This document shows, piece after piece, positions 45,848-56,613 of a stretch of 64,000 nucleotides of DNA. Within the stretch, counting starts at the first letter, position 1, and each line of letters begins with the position of its first letter. Under the pieces are notes generated by a model that saw only the letters and a list, made by a program, of their open reading frames with translations, ran no database searches and was not told where the DNA came from. The translations under genes were made by a program, and so were the position numbers. Source of the stretch: Profftia lariciata (lineage in GTDB: Bacteria > Pseudomonadota > Gammaproteobacteria > Enterobacterales > Enterobacteriaceae); assembly GCF_020541265.1 (NCBI RefSeq), contig NZ_CP045925.1:992001-1056000 (forward strand), read 5' to 3'.

Positions 45848-47822
45848 AAATTTGTATAGTTACTCAAAAATTACTACATAATACTTGTAAATTAATTAAA
45901 ATATTAGAATTATTTATATAATTTTAATATATCAGAGATATATATACTATATTAAAAACTATATAAATATAATTTACATAAATATTTATTTATTATTGTA
46001 TAATAATCTTGTAATATATGTTCTAATTTTTCTAAAGATCATTAATATTATGAGATTAAATGTATTAATCCTAAAGTTATTACTTTAATATTAATAATAC
46101 TTTTAATAATTGATTATTAATAATCTAATTGTTCACTCATCATTATTAATACTATAGATGATATCAATAATTTATAATATTTTATTTAAAATATACTAAA
46201 ATTACAAATAATATATTAATATTTATCTAATACTTTATAAATAAAAATAAATTTATATTTATCTTTTATAAAATATGGCATCTTTTACTTATTAATATTT
46301 AGTAATATATTGTATTAATTTTTATTAATAAATAATAGAAAAAATTTATAGATTTATGTTATTTGATTGTATAATAATAGAATTATATTAATAATACAAT
46401 TAATACAGATAGATTAAGTGACTTATTAACTTAATTAATATATGTTATTTATTTTTGAATTTATTAAAATATTTATTTAAAGATTGATACTATATTAATA
46501 ATAAAAAATACTAATTAATATTATTTATGATTAACAAAGAATAATGTATTAATTTAAAATTAAGAAGTAAAATATTTAGTATCTAGCACCCTAATATCAA
46601 ATTTACATGCATTATCTTATTTTATTATAGTTAAGAATTATGGTGTTATTATAATTTTAAGAAATTTAACAATCGTGATGGATTCTATAATAGTTCTTAT
46701 TCATATAACTACTAATTATAGAGATTTATAGATTTATATTGTTAAAAGATTTAACATGAATTGACTATTTTAAATATTCACTATATATTAAATGTCATTG
46801 TTTAAAAAATTAGCACGATCAAAATATTACAAAATTTTTAATTATTTTATTATAAAATATAATGTTCTAAAAAATTATTTTAATAAATATTCAAAAACTA
46901 AGTAATATTCAGTATTTATAAAATTTAAATAAATAAACTAAATAAAAAACTATATGATGTATATAATTATTGATTAATTTAAATTAATTATATATATAAT
47001 ATATATTAAATACATAATTTAAACATATTAAAAATAATTTTTTAATTATATAAAGTAAAATATCAATGCACAATAAAATGAAAAAAATAAATTTTAAAGC
47101 AATATTTTACTTATCAAATATTATGAATATTCTAATAAAATAATTCTTAAATATTTTTATGATTTATTAGATTATCTTTTAAAAAGAATAATACTATATT
47201 AATATTGTTCTGATTACTTAGATATTTATTTTTAATATAAAAAATATGATAAATAAATTTTTTTTTACAAAATTATTTATTTTGTAAAAAATTGTTAACA
47301 CATATAATAATATAAATATTAATTTATAAATAAATATAAAACAACAAGATTACGTAAGAATAATAATCTTGCTCTTAGTTTAATATACAGATATATTTAT
47401 GTAAGTAGCATCAATAGTTAATATATGTATATACTATTTTAATAAAATAGTTAGTTATTTTACACTAATGTATATAATATCGTTTGATATTTTTTCTAAA
47501 AAATAAGGTACAACAATATTATAAAATCAATAAAAGATTAATATTATTGAGTAAATTTATCTAATAATTTTAATCATCATTAGAAATGATTTAGTATGTA
47601 TATTACTTATTTAAATCTAATTGCATTTATGAATTATCAATACATAATATATGTATTTAAATCATAAATACTTTTATCAACTTTATTATTTATTTAATGC
47701 ATAGATTATATTACCATAGTAACTTAATATAAAATATTTAATACATAAATTTTAAGCAATTAATCCCTATATTTAACTACTAACATTTAGTAACAAAAAA
47801 CTAGCAAATAAGGAAAAAGAGA
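45848..47822. other. Intergenic desert lolC-hfq
   Basis: 2 kb between divergent genes, AT-rich throughout. It must hold the promoters of lolC and hfq. In E. coli miaA precedes hfq; no miaA remnant is readable. A slightly less AT-rich patch lies near 46590-46690. Confidence 0.5.
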
Positions 47823-48125
47823 ATGGCTAAAGGGCAATCTTTACAAGACCCATTCCTGAACGCACTGCGTCGTGAACATATTTCTGTTTCTATTTATTTG
47901 GTAAATGGCATTAAATTACAAGGACAAATTGATTCTTTTGATCAATTTGTTATTCTGCTAAAAAACACCGTGAGCCAGTTGGTTTATAAACATGCAATTT
48001 CTACTGTTGTTCCATCTCGTCCTATTTCCCATAATATTAATACTTTAGGGAATAGTAGCGGTCATCACAACCAGATAAGTCAGCAATTTTCTTCTTTATC
48101 TTCTCAGGATAATAATTATAACTAA
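47823..48125 (+). CDS. hfq: RNA chaperone Hfq
   Basis: Sm-like hexameric protein that binds U-rich small RNAs and A-rich mRNA segments and promotes their pairing. It has 100 residues (E. coli 102). The Sm core (residues ~7-66) is nearly identical to E. coli: QDPFLNALRREHISVSIYLVNGIKLQGQIDSFDQFVILLKN and the Sm2 motif YKHAISTVVPSRP. The C-terminal tail is divergent and polar (HHNQISQQFSSLSSQDNN), rich in N, Q and S. AAGGA lies about 9 bases before the ATG. Keeping Hfq suggests that some small-RNA regulation survives, which makes unassigned structured intergenic RNAs worth attention. Confidence 0.97.
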   Translation: MAKGQSLQDPFLNALRREHISVSIYLVNGIKLQGQIDSFDQFVILLKNTVSQLVYKHAISTVVPSRPISHNINTLGNSSGHHNQISQQFSSLSSQDNNYN

Positions 48126-48954
48126 ACAAATTATTTTGGTTAAAAAATATTAAATAATATTTTATCTTTTGCAATATTAAGGTTTTCTTAACTCTAAATG
48201 TTAAAATATATTTAATTGTTATTTCTATAAAATACAAAACATATATTAATAAATTTATTTTTTAACAAAAATAAATTTTAAAAATTACACTAAAAACAAT
48301 TATCATAACTAGTACCATAACAGCATTACTATGCGTTATCATTTAATGTAATACATCTATCATAGATTGTAGCTGCAAGGTAAAATATTATTTATATAAT
48401 TTATAAAGTAATATAGATATATTGCTATTACAATGCTTAATTTAATCTTATGAGATAATTATATTAAAAAAAATATTTAAAGATGTCTATAAATCAATAT
48501 AATAAACAAGGTTATAAGAATAGTTGTACTATATACTGTCAATATCAATCATTTACTGTTTTAGACTATTTATGACATTCATTTATTATATGTTAAATAA
48601 GCATAAATTTAACATATATTCAAAATAGATAATGTAACCGTAAATATTGTTTATTAATCAATTAACATCACGTTTGATATGTTTATTGTTAATATTTAAT
48701 CTATACATTTTATATATAAATTAATAATAATTATTATAATTTTATATCTTTTATATCTTAAATGAGATGAAATCTTTAGAAGATAATTCAAAATGGTAAT
48801 ATCAGATTTTCATCTGATTTTCAATTATCAAGTTACATGAATATTGTAAATTAGATGTTAATTTACTAAAATATATTATTTAGTAAATTTTGATGAATAG
48901 CAGATACAAAAAATTAATGTTAAGAACACCGATTATTAAATAATGGAGCAAACA
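48126..48954. other. Intergenic region hfq-hflK, site of the missing hflX
   Basis: In E. coli hflX lies here. I cannot read any HflX motif, so the gene is deleted or fully decayed. A 7-bp hairpin at 48801-48818 (ATCAGAT, TTTC, ATCTGAT) followed by TTTC may be a weak terminator or leader structure. A less AT-rich patch is at 48310-48385. Confidence 0.5.
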
Positions 48955-50199
48955 ATGGTGTGGAATCAGCCCGGTAATAACGGACAGAATCGAGACCCGT
49001 GGGAAGATAATAGTAATAATGGTAATAACGCTAGTGGAAATCATAAAAATGATCATAATCAAAGTCCACCTGATTTGGATGATATATTTCGTAAACTTAG
49101 TAAAAAGCTAAGTGGGTTAGGTAGCATTAATACTCGTTCTAAAAAATCAGTTAACCCACAATTTCCTATAAATTGGAAAATTATTAGTTTTTTTGCTACA
49201 ATTTTTATTTGTATTTGGCTAGTAAGTGGTTTATACACTATAAAAGAAGCTGAACGTGGCGTAGTAACAAGTTTTGGTAAGTTTGATCATATAGTTCAAC
49301 CAGGCTTAAATTGGAAACCTACTTTTATTGCTAAGGTAATACCAGTAAATGTAAAAGCTGTACGTGAATTAGCAGCATCCGGAGTTATGTTAACTTCCGA
49401 TGAAAATGTAGTGCGAGTTGAAATGAATGTACAATATCGTGTAACTAATCCAGCAGAATATTTGTTTAATGTAATTAATGCAGATGATAGCTTACGTCAA
49501 GCAACAGATAGTGCTTTACGTGCAGTTATTGGTAAATACTCCATGGATACAATCCTTACGGAAGGACGAACTATTATTCGTACCGATACTCACAAAGTAT
49601 TAGAAGAAACTATTAATCCTTATAAAATGGGGATAACTTTGTTAGATGTAAACTTCCAGACAGCTCGTCCACCAGAAGAAGTTAAAGCTGCATTTGATGA
49701 TGCAATTGCAGCACGTGAAAACGAACAACAATTCATACGTGAAGCTGAAGCTTATACTAATGAAGTCCAGCCACGTGCTAATGGTCAAGCACAACGTATA
49801 CTCGAGGATGCTCGTGCTTATAAAGATCGTACAATACTAGAAGCACAAGGTGAAGTTGGTCGTTTTATGAAGTTACTACCAGAATATAAAGCATCTCCCC
49901 AAATTACACGTGAACGAATGTATTTAGAAGCTATGGAAAAAGTATTTAGTAATACTCGTAAATTAATGATTGATGATAAAAATAATCATATAATGATATT
50001 ACCTTTAGATCAATTAATACATAACAACGCAATTAATCAAGCAACTGTTACATCGAATAATCAAGATACAAATTCTATAGACCCTAAAACTAATATAATC
50101 AACAAGACATCAAGTCATTTATATTCAGTAAATAATATGATAGACCAACGACAAGCAAACGCTCAACGTAACGCTAATCGCCATGGAGAAAACAATTAA
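48955..50199 (+). CDS. hflK: FtsH-modulating SPFH protein HflK
   Basis: Membrane-anchored SPFH/prohibitin protein. With HflC it forms the large cage around the FtsH protease and restrains its attack on membrane proteins. The start at 48955 gives 414 residues (E. coli 419) beginning MVWNQPGNNGQNRDPWED, with GGAG six bases upstream; the ATG four codons earlier carries that GGAG and is not used. Order: Gly/Asn-rich cytoplasmic N-terminus, membrane helix near residues 75-95, SPFH domain (EAERGVVTSFGKF onward), and a long Ala/Glu/Arg-rich coiled coil (EAEAYTNEVQPRANGQAQRIL). The C-terminus keeps MIDQRQANAQRN. It is directly followed by hflC. Confidence 0.97.
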   Translation: MVWNQPGNNGQNRDPWEDNSNNGNNASGNHKNDHNQSPPDLDDIFRKLSKKLSGLGSINTRSKKSVNPQFPINWKIISFFATIFICIWLVSGLYTIKEAERGVVTSFGKFDHIVQPGLNWKPTFIAKVIPVNVKAVRELAASGVMLTSDENVVRVEMNVQYRVTNPAEYLFNVINADDSLRQATDSALRAVIGKYSMDTILTEGRTIIRTDTHKVLEETINPYKMGITLLDVNFQTARPPEEVKAAFDDAIAARENEQQFIREAEAYTNEVQPRANGQAQRILEDARAYKDRTILEAQGEVGRFMKLLPEYKASPQITRERMYLEAMEKVFSNTRKLMIDDKNNHIMILPLDQLIHNNAINQATVTSNNQDTNSIDPKTNIINKTSSHLYSVNNMIDQRQANAQRNANRHGENN

Positions 50200-51192
50200 A
50201 TGCGTCAATCTTTATTACTAGTATTTTTTATAATTATAGTCATATCATATACATCACTATTTGTTGTCACTGAGGGTGAACGTGGTATAATATTACGTTT
50301 TGGTAAAGTTCTTCGTGATGTTGAAAACAAACCTATGGTATATACTCCTGGGCTTCATATAAAAATACCATTTATTCAATCTGTTAAAATGCTTGATGCT
50401 AAAATTCAAACGATGGATAACCAAGAAGATCGTTTTGTAACAAAAGAAAAAAAAGATTTAATTGTTGATTCTTATATTAAGTGGCGTATTAGTGATTTTA
50501 GTAATTATTATTTAGCAACTGGTGGTGGTGATATTTCTCAAGCAGAAGTATTATTAAAACGCAAATTTAGTGATCGTCTACGCTCTGAAATTGGTCGTCT
50601 TGATATTAAAGATATAGTGACAGATTCACGTGGCAAGCTAATGTATGATGTACGTAATGCTTTAAATACTGGTACGGTAGATAATAATAACTCAAGAAAT
50701 ATAGACCATAATCTTACAGATTTTATAACGCATGTTGAAAGTGATATTCAAGATAACGAATCTACTATTAATCCAAATAGTATGGCTGCTTTAGGTATAG
50801 AAGTTATCGATGTTCGTATTAAGCAAATTAATTTACCTCTTGAAGTATCTGATGCTATATACAAACGTATGCGTGCAGAACGAGAAGCAGTAGCACGTCA
50901 TCATCGTTCACAGGGTCAAGAAGAAGCCGAAAAATTACGTGCAACTGCTGATTATGAAGTAACCCGTACATTAGCTGAGGCAGAGCGTTATGGACGTATT
51001 ACTCGAGGTGAAGGAGATGCAATTACTGCAAAGTTATTTGCCGATGCTTTTAAAAAAGATCCTGATTTTTTTATTTTTATTCGTAGTCTTAAAGCTTATG
51101 AAAATATTTTTAAAAATGGTCAAGATGTTATGGTAATACATCCTGATAGTGATTTTTTTAAATATATAAAATCATCAAATGGTCATACATAA
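50200..51192 (+). CDS. hflC: FtsH-modulating SPFH protein HflC
   Basis: Partner of HflK in the HflKC cage around FtsH. It has 330 residues (E. coli 334). An N-terminal membrane anchor (residues ~5-22) is followed by the SPFH domain (VTEGERGIILRFGKV) and a coiled coil with RAEREAVARHHRSQGQEEAEKLRA. It ends with the hydrophobic-aromatic segment DPDFFIFIRSLKAYENIF. The ATG follows the hflK stop without any gap (TAAATG), and GGAG inside the hflK end serves as its ribosome-binding site, so the two are translationally coupled. Confidence 0.97.
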   Translation: MRQSLLLVFFIIIVISYTSLFVVTEGERGIILRFGKVLRDVENKPMVYTPGLHIKIPFIQSVKMLDAKIQTMDNQEDRFVTKEKKDLIVDSYIKWRISDFSNYYLATGGGDISQAEVLLKRKFSDRLRSEIGRLDIKDIVTDSRGKLMYDVRNALNTGTVDNNNSRNIDHNLTDFITHVESDIQDNESTINPNSMAALGIEVIDVRIKQINLPLEVSDAIYKRMRAEREAVARHHRSQGQEEAEKLRATADYEVTRTLAEAERYGRITRGEGDAITAKLFADAFKKDPDFFIFIRSLKAYENIFKNGQDVMVIHPDSDFFKYIKSSNGHT

Positions 51193-51606
51193 GATAAATT
51201 ATTTTATTAAATTATAATCTTTAAAAGAATCAGAAATATATTTGTAATAATATATACTATATTTTTAATTTTTAAGAACACGCAATATGCGTATTTACAA
51301 TCATTAACATTCTATTTAAATAGATATATTACTAACCATATGAATTATTCAATAATGATAAAAATTAATGTTATAAAAATAACTAATATTTTAGTTTATT
51401 AGAACTAATAAAATAATACTATGTAATTAATACTGCAAGCACACATTAAAGAATTATAAAATATTTTATTTGTACAATTAATATTGTGTAATATATAAAT
51501 TTTTTAGTTTATATACCCAGTAATTGACTCTTAGAAGTAAATTAACTTATGTTATTAGAAATATTTAATTAATATAAAATAGTTAAATTATTACTTAAGA
51601 TAATGA
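51193..51606. other. Intergenic region hflC-gapA
   Basis: About 410 bases between convergent genes. AT-rich and empty apart from the terminator at its right end. Confidence 0.5.
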
Positions 51607-51647
51607 AAACACAATAAGGCTATAAAAGATATCGCCTTATTATGTTT
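51607..51647 (-). terminator. Terminator of gapA
   Basis: Arms 51607-51620 and 51634-51647 pair over 14 bases with one mismatch (AAGGC/GCCTT core). On the minus strand the hairpin lies 11 bases past the gapA stop and is followed by TTCATTATCTT. It may also stop readthrough from hflC on the plus strand. Confidence 0.75.
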
Positions 51648-51658
51648 ATGTGTTAGTA

Positions 51659-52654
51659 TTATTGAGATATAAGAGATATAAGATCTAAAACTTTGTTAGA
51701 GTAACCAGTTTCATTATCGTACCAAGAAATAAGTTTTACAAAATTATTATTCAGAGCTATTCCAGCTTGAGCATCAAATACTGAAGTGCATATTTCACCA
51801 TTAAAATCATTAGACACAACAGCATCTTCAGTATACCCTAATATACCTTTTAATTCATTTTCTGCAGCATTTTTCATGGTTGCACATATTTCTTTGTAAG
51901 ATACTGATTTTTCTAAACGTGCTGTTAGATCAACTATTGATACATTAGGAGTAGGCACACGAAACGCCATGCCAGTAAGCTTACCATTTAATTCAGGAAT
52001 TACTTTAGACACTGCTTTAGCGGCTCCAGTTGAAGAAGGTATAATATTTTGCAATGCTCCACGACCACCTCGCCAATCTTTATAAGAGAGACCATCAACA
52101 GTTTTTTGAGTAGCTGTAGTAGCGTGAACAGTGGTCATTAATGCTTCAATAATGCCAAATTTATCATTTAATACTTTAGCTAATGGGGCTAAACAATTAG
52201 TGGTACAAGAAGCGTTAGATACTATTTTTTGACCAGCGTAAGTATTTTCATTCACTCCCATTACAAACATTGGAGTATTATCTTGTGAAGGGCCAGTTAA
52301 AACAACTTTTTTAGCTCCAGCAGTGATATGTTTATATGCATCTTGATGAATTAAAAATCGTCCAGTTGCTTCAACAACAACATCAACTTTTATTTCATTC
52401 CAGTTTAATTTTTCTGGATTTTTTTCTGCAGTAACACGAATGTTTTTACCATTAACAATTAAATTACCATTTTTTACTTCAACTATACCTTTAAAACGAC
52501 CATGAGTAGAATCATATTTTAACATGTAAGCCATATATGTATCATCTAATAAATCATTAATTGCAACTACTTCTATATCGGATCTTTCTTGAGCAGTACG
52601 GAATACAATACGGCCAATACGGCCAAATCCATTTATACCTATCTTGATAGTCAT
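51659..52654 (-). CDS. gapA: Glyceraldehyde-3-phosphate dehydrogenase A
   Basis: Glycolytic NAD-dependent oxidation of glyceraldehyde-3-phosphate to 1,3-bisphosphoglycerate. The 331 residues equal the E. coli length. The Rossmann motif INGFGRIGR is at residues ~6-14. The catalytic cysteine is in SNASCTTNCLAP (about residue 150), with its paired His in TVHATTATQ. SWYDNETGYSNKVLDL closes the C-terminus. AGGT precedes the ATG by 6 bases. It is oriented against hflKC and divergent from yccA, and monocistronic, with its own terminator. Confidence 0.98.
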   Translation of the reverse strand: MTIKIGINGFGRIGRIVFRTAQERSDIEVVAINDLLDDTYMAYMLKYDSTHGRFKGIVEVKNGNLIVNGKNIRVTAEKNPEKLNWNEIKVDVVVEATGRFLIHQDAYKHITAGAKKVVLTGPSQDNTPMFVMGVNENTYAGQKIVSNASCTTNCLAPLAKVLNDKFGIIEALMTTVHATTATQKTVDGLSYKDWRGGRGALQNIIPSSTGAAKAVSKVIPELNGKLTGMAFRVPTPNVSIVDLTARLEKSVSYKEICATMKNAAENELKGILGYTEDAVVSNDFNGEICTSVFDAQAGIALNNNFVKLISWYDNETGYSNKVLDLISLISQ

Positions 52655-53288
52655 ATTTTTACCTGTTATGCTGATTAATAAATAAAAATTTATTAATAAT
52701 AATTAAAAATTATAAAAAATTACTTCATTCATATAGATTTATTATGTTAAATTAAAATAAAAATCAACTAATCAATATCTCTCACTAAATAAATAATTTA
52801 ATTTACATTATTATTGTAATATATAATCTTTTTTACAAAATGTGAATAAATTAGTTATAACATTAATCATACTATCTTTATTTAATAAAAGTATTAAATT
52901 TATTTTTTTTTAAATATTTTATTGATATAATATATCATAAGAATGTTTTTGTATTTAATTACTCTAAAAAATATTTTTATTTATTAAAGTTATGAGTATA
53001 CTTTTTTGAAAAAATTGTTTTTATATTACAAGATAAATTAACGTTATTGTTTGCTTTTAAACTTATATTGAAATATAATATTATAATTTTAAATGCTAAT
53101 TCGACATGAGATTCATTATTATAATGTTTTGCATTTAAAATAATTACTCATTCTTTATTTTTAATAAAACTATTTAGCTGTTAAAAGTAAAGAAGAGTAA
53201 AATATCTCGTGTATCTTTAACTATTTATTTAAAATAAATCTATCTAAATAGATAATAATTTTTGATTACTTACAAGAGAGAACATTCT
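52655..53288. promoter_or_regulatory. Divergent intergenic region gapA/yccA
   Basis: 630 bases that must contain promoters for gapA (-) and yccA (+). No convincing -35/-10 or heat-shock promoter could be fixed by eye. The part nearest yccA is slightly less AT-rich. Confidence 0.4.
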
Positions 53289-53960
53289 ATGGGCCGTATT
53301 ATTATTTCTCGTTCCCCTACATCTTCACGTAATACTTCTTTATTAAGTACACATAAAGTATTACGAAATACTTATTTATTATTAGCTTTAACATTAGCAT
53401 TTTCAGCATTAACTGCTACTGCAAGTACTATATTTATGCTGCCAGCACCTGGATTACTACTAATGTTACTAGGATACTACGGTTTAATGTTTCTAACATA
53501 TCGCTTAGCTAATCGTCCAGAAGGTATTTTAGCAGTATTCGCACTTACTGGTTTTATGGGTTATACTTTAGGACCTATTTTAAACTCATTTATTGCTAGT
53601 GGTACTAGTGATTTAATTATGCTAGCATTAGGAGGAACAGCTGCTGTATTTTTCTGTTGTTCTTTTTATGTATTAACTACGCATAAAGATATGTCATTTT
53701 TATCTGGTATGATGATGGCTGGTTTTATAGTTATACTAGTAGCAATTATTGCAAATGTATTCTTACAGATACCAGCTTTATCACTAGCTATTAGTGCTTT
53801 ATTTATTCTTTTTTCTACTGGAGCTATACTTTGGGAAACCAGTAATATTATTCATGGAGGTGAAACTAATTACATCTTAGCTACTGTCAGTTTATATGCT
53901 TCTTTGTATAATATATTTGTTAGCTTCCTAAATATTCTTGGTGTAACACGTAATGACTAA
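53289..53960 (+). CDS. yccA: FtsH modulator YccA (Bax inhibitor-1 family)
   Basis: Seven-helix inner-membrane protein of the BI-1/TMBIM family; in E. coli it is a substrate and inhibitor of FtsH that relieves SecY degradation when translocons jam. The start at 53289 gives 223 residues (E. coli 219), beginning MGRIIISRSPTSSRNTSLLSTHKVLRNTYLLL, with AAGAGAG about 8 bases upstream. A Met nine codons earlier has no ribosome-binding site. Conserved stretches are LGGTAAVFFCCSFYVLTTHKDMSFLSGMMMAG and ETSNIIHGGETNYILATVSLY. Together with HflKC nearby, two independent FtsH modulators are kept. Confidence 0.95.
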   Translation: MGRIIISRSPTSSRNTSLLSTHKVLRNTYLLLALTLAFSALTATASTIFMLPAPGLLLMLLGYYGLMFLTYRLANRPEGILAVFALTGFMGYTLGPILNSFIASGTSDLIMLALGGTAAVFFCCSFYVLTTHKDMSFLSGMMMAGFIVILVAIIANVFLQIPALSLAISALFILFSTGAILWETSNIIHGGETNYILATVSLYASLYNIFVSFLNILGVTRND

Positions 53961-54242
53961 ATCCTAGAATTACTAAAATCAGTATATATAATGTATGATT
54001 AATATTTTACTTTTTATATATAAAAATATTGTTCAATAATTTATTATATATGTAATTTTAAGATAAAATATTAACTTATTAATAATCTTTAATATAAAAT
54101 ATAATTAATCTAATACATTATTTTTATACTTTAATATTTAATGATTATTTTAAAATATATAAAGTATATATTATCGTTTAAAGATTTGTATTTATAGTAT
54201 GCACTTAATAAAATATATAATATAAATTATATTCAACTATAT

Positions 54243-54286
54243 AGTATGAGTAACATTAATAAATTATAGCTAATGTTACTCATACT
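54243..54286. repeat. 16-bp perfect hairpin downstream of yccA
   Basis: Arms 54243-54258 and 54271-54286 (AGTATGAGTAACATTA and its complement), loop 12 bases. Six more pairs outside continue after a one-base bulge. No T run follows, so it may protect an mRNA end rather than terminate. Confidence 0.75.
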
Positions 54287-54474
54287 TATAGTATAATAAA
54301 AATTATTTATAACAAATAAGAAATATTTATATATTTTACATATCCTAATATAATAAAATTATATCATTTTATTATATACTTAAATTCTTTACATCAGCTT
54401 AAAATACAATTTAATTACTGTATAACAATTAATAATTTTGACAGATACAATAAATTATTAAAACAGAGAATTAT

Positions 54475-54597
54475 ATGCTTATCAATATATACTCAATAAA
54501 AATATATATTTTTGCTATTTTTATAACTATTATTTATATAATAAATTATTCATATGCAGGTTATACAAATAGTGAGTTTTTTAATACAATTGTTTAA
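54475..54597 (+). CDS. Possible 40-residue secreted or membrane microprotein
   Basis: ATG preceded by AGAGA at 5-base spacing. It encodes MLINIYSIKIYIFAIFITII... with a hydrophobic segment ending SYA-GYTNSE, which resembles a signal peptide with its cleavage site and only ~13 residues beyond. TTGACA occurs 37 bases upstream. I recognise no family; it may equally be the decayed start of an exported protein or a chance frame in AT-rich DNA. Confidence 0.25.
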   Translation: MLINIYSIKIYIFAIFITIIYIINYSYAGYTNSEFFNTIV

Positions 54598-55230
54598 TAA
54601 TTTTACACTAAATTTTTATAAATAAATATTTAGTAAATCAATATATATTTTAATAAATGATTATGAATAACTATTTTAGTCAATTATTAAAAATAAATAT
54701 GTATATCACAGTATTAGCCCTTATATTATATATTGTACTTATAAAGTAAAGAAATATAAATAATAAGATATTCTAGATAACTATTAGAGTAGTATATACG
54801 ATAAGTATAATATTTTATTAGCATTTTTTAATAACGATACTATAAAACATTATATGTTTAATATATTTATATTGCAAATACTTTTATATAAAAAAATTTT
54901 TATATATACATCATTATAATTCTTAATTAAAATATTAATTATGACTAGAGAATGGTAGAAATATAAATTACCTAAATTATTAAATCATGTATTACTTTAT
55001 TATTTCTAATTATTTTTATATCTTGTGATATAATTATTATAATGTATTTATAAAATATTAATAAATATATTATATAATAATAAAACAATATAATTAAAAT
55101 AATCAATCATATAATAAAAGCAATTATATTTAATTCATTGCTAATGAAAATATTATTTAATAAATAATATCTAATAAGTCTTATAACGTATAAACATTAC
55201 ATATTATTATTCTAAATAAATGAGGTTGTA

Positions 55231-56613
55231 ATGAATGATTATAAAATTACTCTAGAAGAATGGAAAGCTATTTGGAGTCTTAGTGTTATATTATCAATAC
55301 GTATGTTTGGTATGTTTATGGTTTTACCAGTATTGCATACTTATGGAATGTCACTAAATGGATCTTCAGAAACATTAATTGGTATTGCAATTGGTATTTA
55401 TGGATTAACTCAAGCTCTTTTTCAAATACCTTGTGGCTTATTATCAGATCGTATAGGACGTAAACCTTTAATAATTGGCGGTCTGTTTATACTTGCTGTA
55501 GGTAGTGTTATTGCTGCTCTTACAAATTCTATTTGGGGTGTTATAATTGGAAGATCTTTACAAGGATCTGGAGCTATTGCATCTACAATAATGGCATTAT
55601 TATCAGATATTACTAGTGAGCAAAATCGCACTAAAGCTATGGCCTTTATTGGCATAAACTTTGGTATTACTTGTGCAATTTCTATAGTTATAGGTCCTAT
55701 TCTTGTTCAATTAATTGGTCTTTCTGGCTTATTCTGGATTATTACTTTATTGTCTATTTGTTGTATAATTATTACTTTTATATTTGTTCCCACACCTAAA
55801 CAACAAGTATTGAATCGCGAATCTAATATGATGATAGATAGTTTACATATAGTATTGCTTAATAGTCGTTTATTAAAAATTAATTTTAGTATTATGTGTT
55901 TACATATCTTATTAATATCAAGTTTTATTGCTTTACCTCCTATTATGGAGCAAGCTGGACTAATGCGTGACAGTCAATGGAAAATATATCTTATTACAAT
56001 GTTAATAGCATTATCATGTGTCTTTCCTTGTATTATGTATGCAGAAAAGTACCGTCGTATAAAAATAGTGCTACAATTGTGTGTTATGTTAATGCTTGTT
56101 TCTCAGATAATATTGTGGTTTGCAAGATTAAAATTATACGGAATATTACTTGGTATGCAATTATTTTTTATTTCTTTTAATATTATAGAAGCATTGTTAC
56201 CATCTCTTATTAGTAAAGAATCACCTACTGGTTATAAAGGCACAGCTATGGGTATTTATTCTACTAGTCAATTTATTGGTGTTGCTGTAGGAGGTAGTAT
56301 AGGTGGTTTATTGTATGCATATAATGGAGCTGAAATAATATTTGCTAGTTGTATAATACTAACTCTGTTCTGGTTAATATTAACATTTACTATTAAAGAA
56401 CCTCTTTATCTAAGTAGTTTGCGTATTATTATTCCAGATAACATTCCAGTAAACTTAAATTTAGAAAATAAACTAAAAAATTTACAAGGTGTAACCGACG
56501 TAGTATTAGTTTCAGAAGAAAAAACAGTATATTTAAAAATTGATCCTAAAATTACAAATCGTATGAAGATAGAACTCTATATAATCAAGCACAGCACTTA
56601 TAATAAAAATTAA
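55231..56613 (+). CDS. yajR: MFS transporter YajR with C-terminal YAM domain
   Basis: Major facilitator superfamily proton-driven transporter of unknown physiological substrate in the inner membrane. It has 460 residues (E. coli 454). Twelve hydrophobic segments are expected. The MFS motif A is seen as GLLSDRIGRKPLI between helices 2 and 3, and motif C-like GITCAISIVIGPILV in helix 5. After the last helix a soluble ferredoxin-like YAM domain (about residues 395-458: SSLRIIIPDNIPVNL...VYLKIDPKITNRM) is complete. GAGG lies 5-6 bases before the ATG. A second efflux-type transporter besides MdtK in so reduced a genome is notable. Confidence 0.94.
   Translation: MNDYKITLEEWKAIWSLSVILSIRMFGMFMVLPVLHTYGMSLNGSSETLIGIAIGIYGLTQALFQIPCGLLSDRIGRKPLIIGGLFILAVGSVIAALTNSIWGVIIGRSLQGSGAIASTIMALLSDITSEQNRTKAMAFIGINFGITCAISIVIGPILVQLIGLSGLFWIITLLSICCIIITFIFVPTPKQQVLNRESNMMIDSLHIVLLNSRLLKINFSIMCLHILLISSFIALPPIMEQAGLMRDSQWKIYLITMLIALSCVFPCIMYAEKYRRIKIVLQLCVMLMLVSQIILWFARLKLYGILLGMQLFFISFNIIEALLPSLISKESPTGYKGTAMGIYSTSQFIGVAVGGSIGGLLYAYNGAEIIFASCIILTLFWLILTFTIKEPLYLSSLRIIIPDNIPVNLNLENKLKNLQGVTDVVLVSEEKTVYLKIDPKITNRMKIELYIIKHSTYNKN

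Larger units (their letters stand above)
53961..55230. other. Intergenic region yccA-yajR
   Basis: 1.3 kb. It contains a strong hairpin (54243-54286) 280 bases past yccA, a TTGACA at 54438 and two very short frames at 54475-54597 and 54663-54749 described separately. The rest is A/T. Confidence 0.5.

Noticed and set aside
48483..48575. 30-codon frame between hfq and hflK as an HflX start
   Set aside because: The translation MSINQYNKQGYKNSCT... shares nothing with the HflX N-terminus and no GTPase motif follows.
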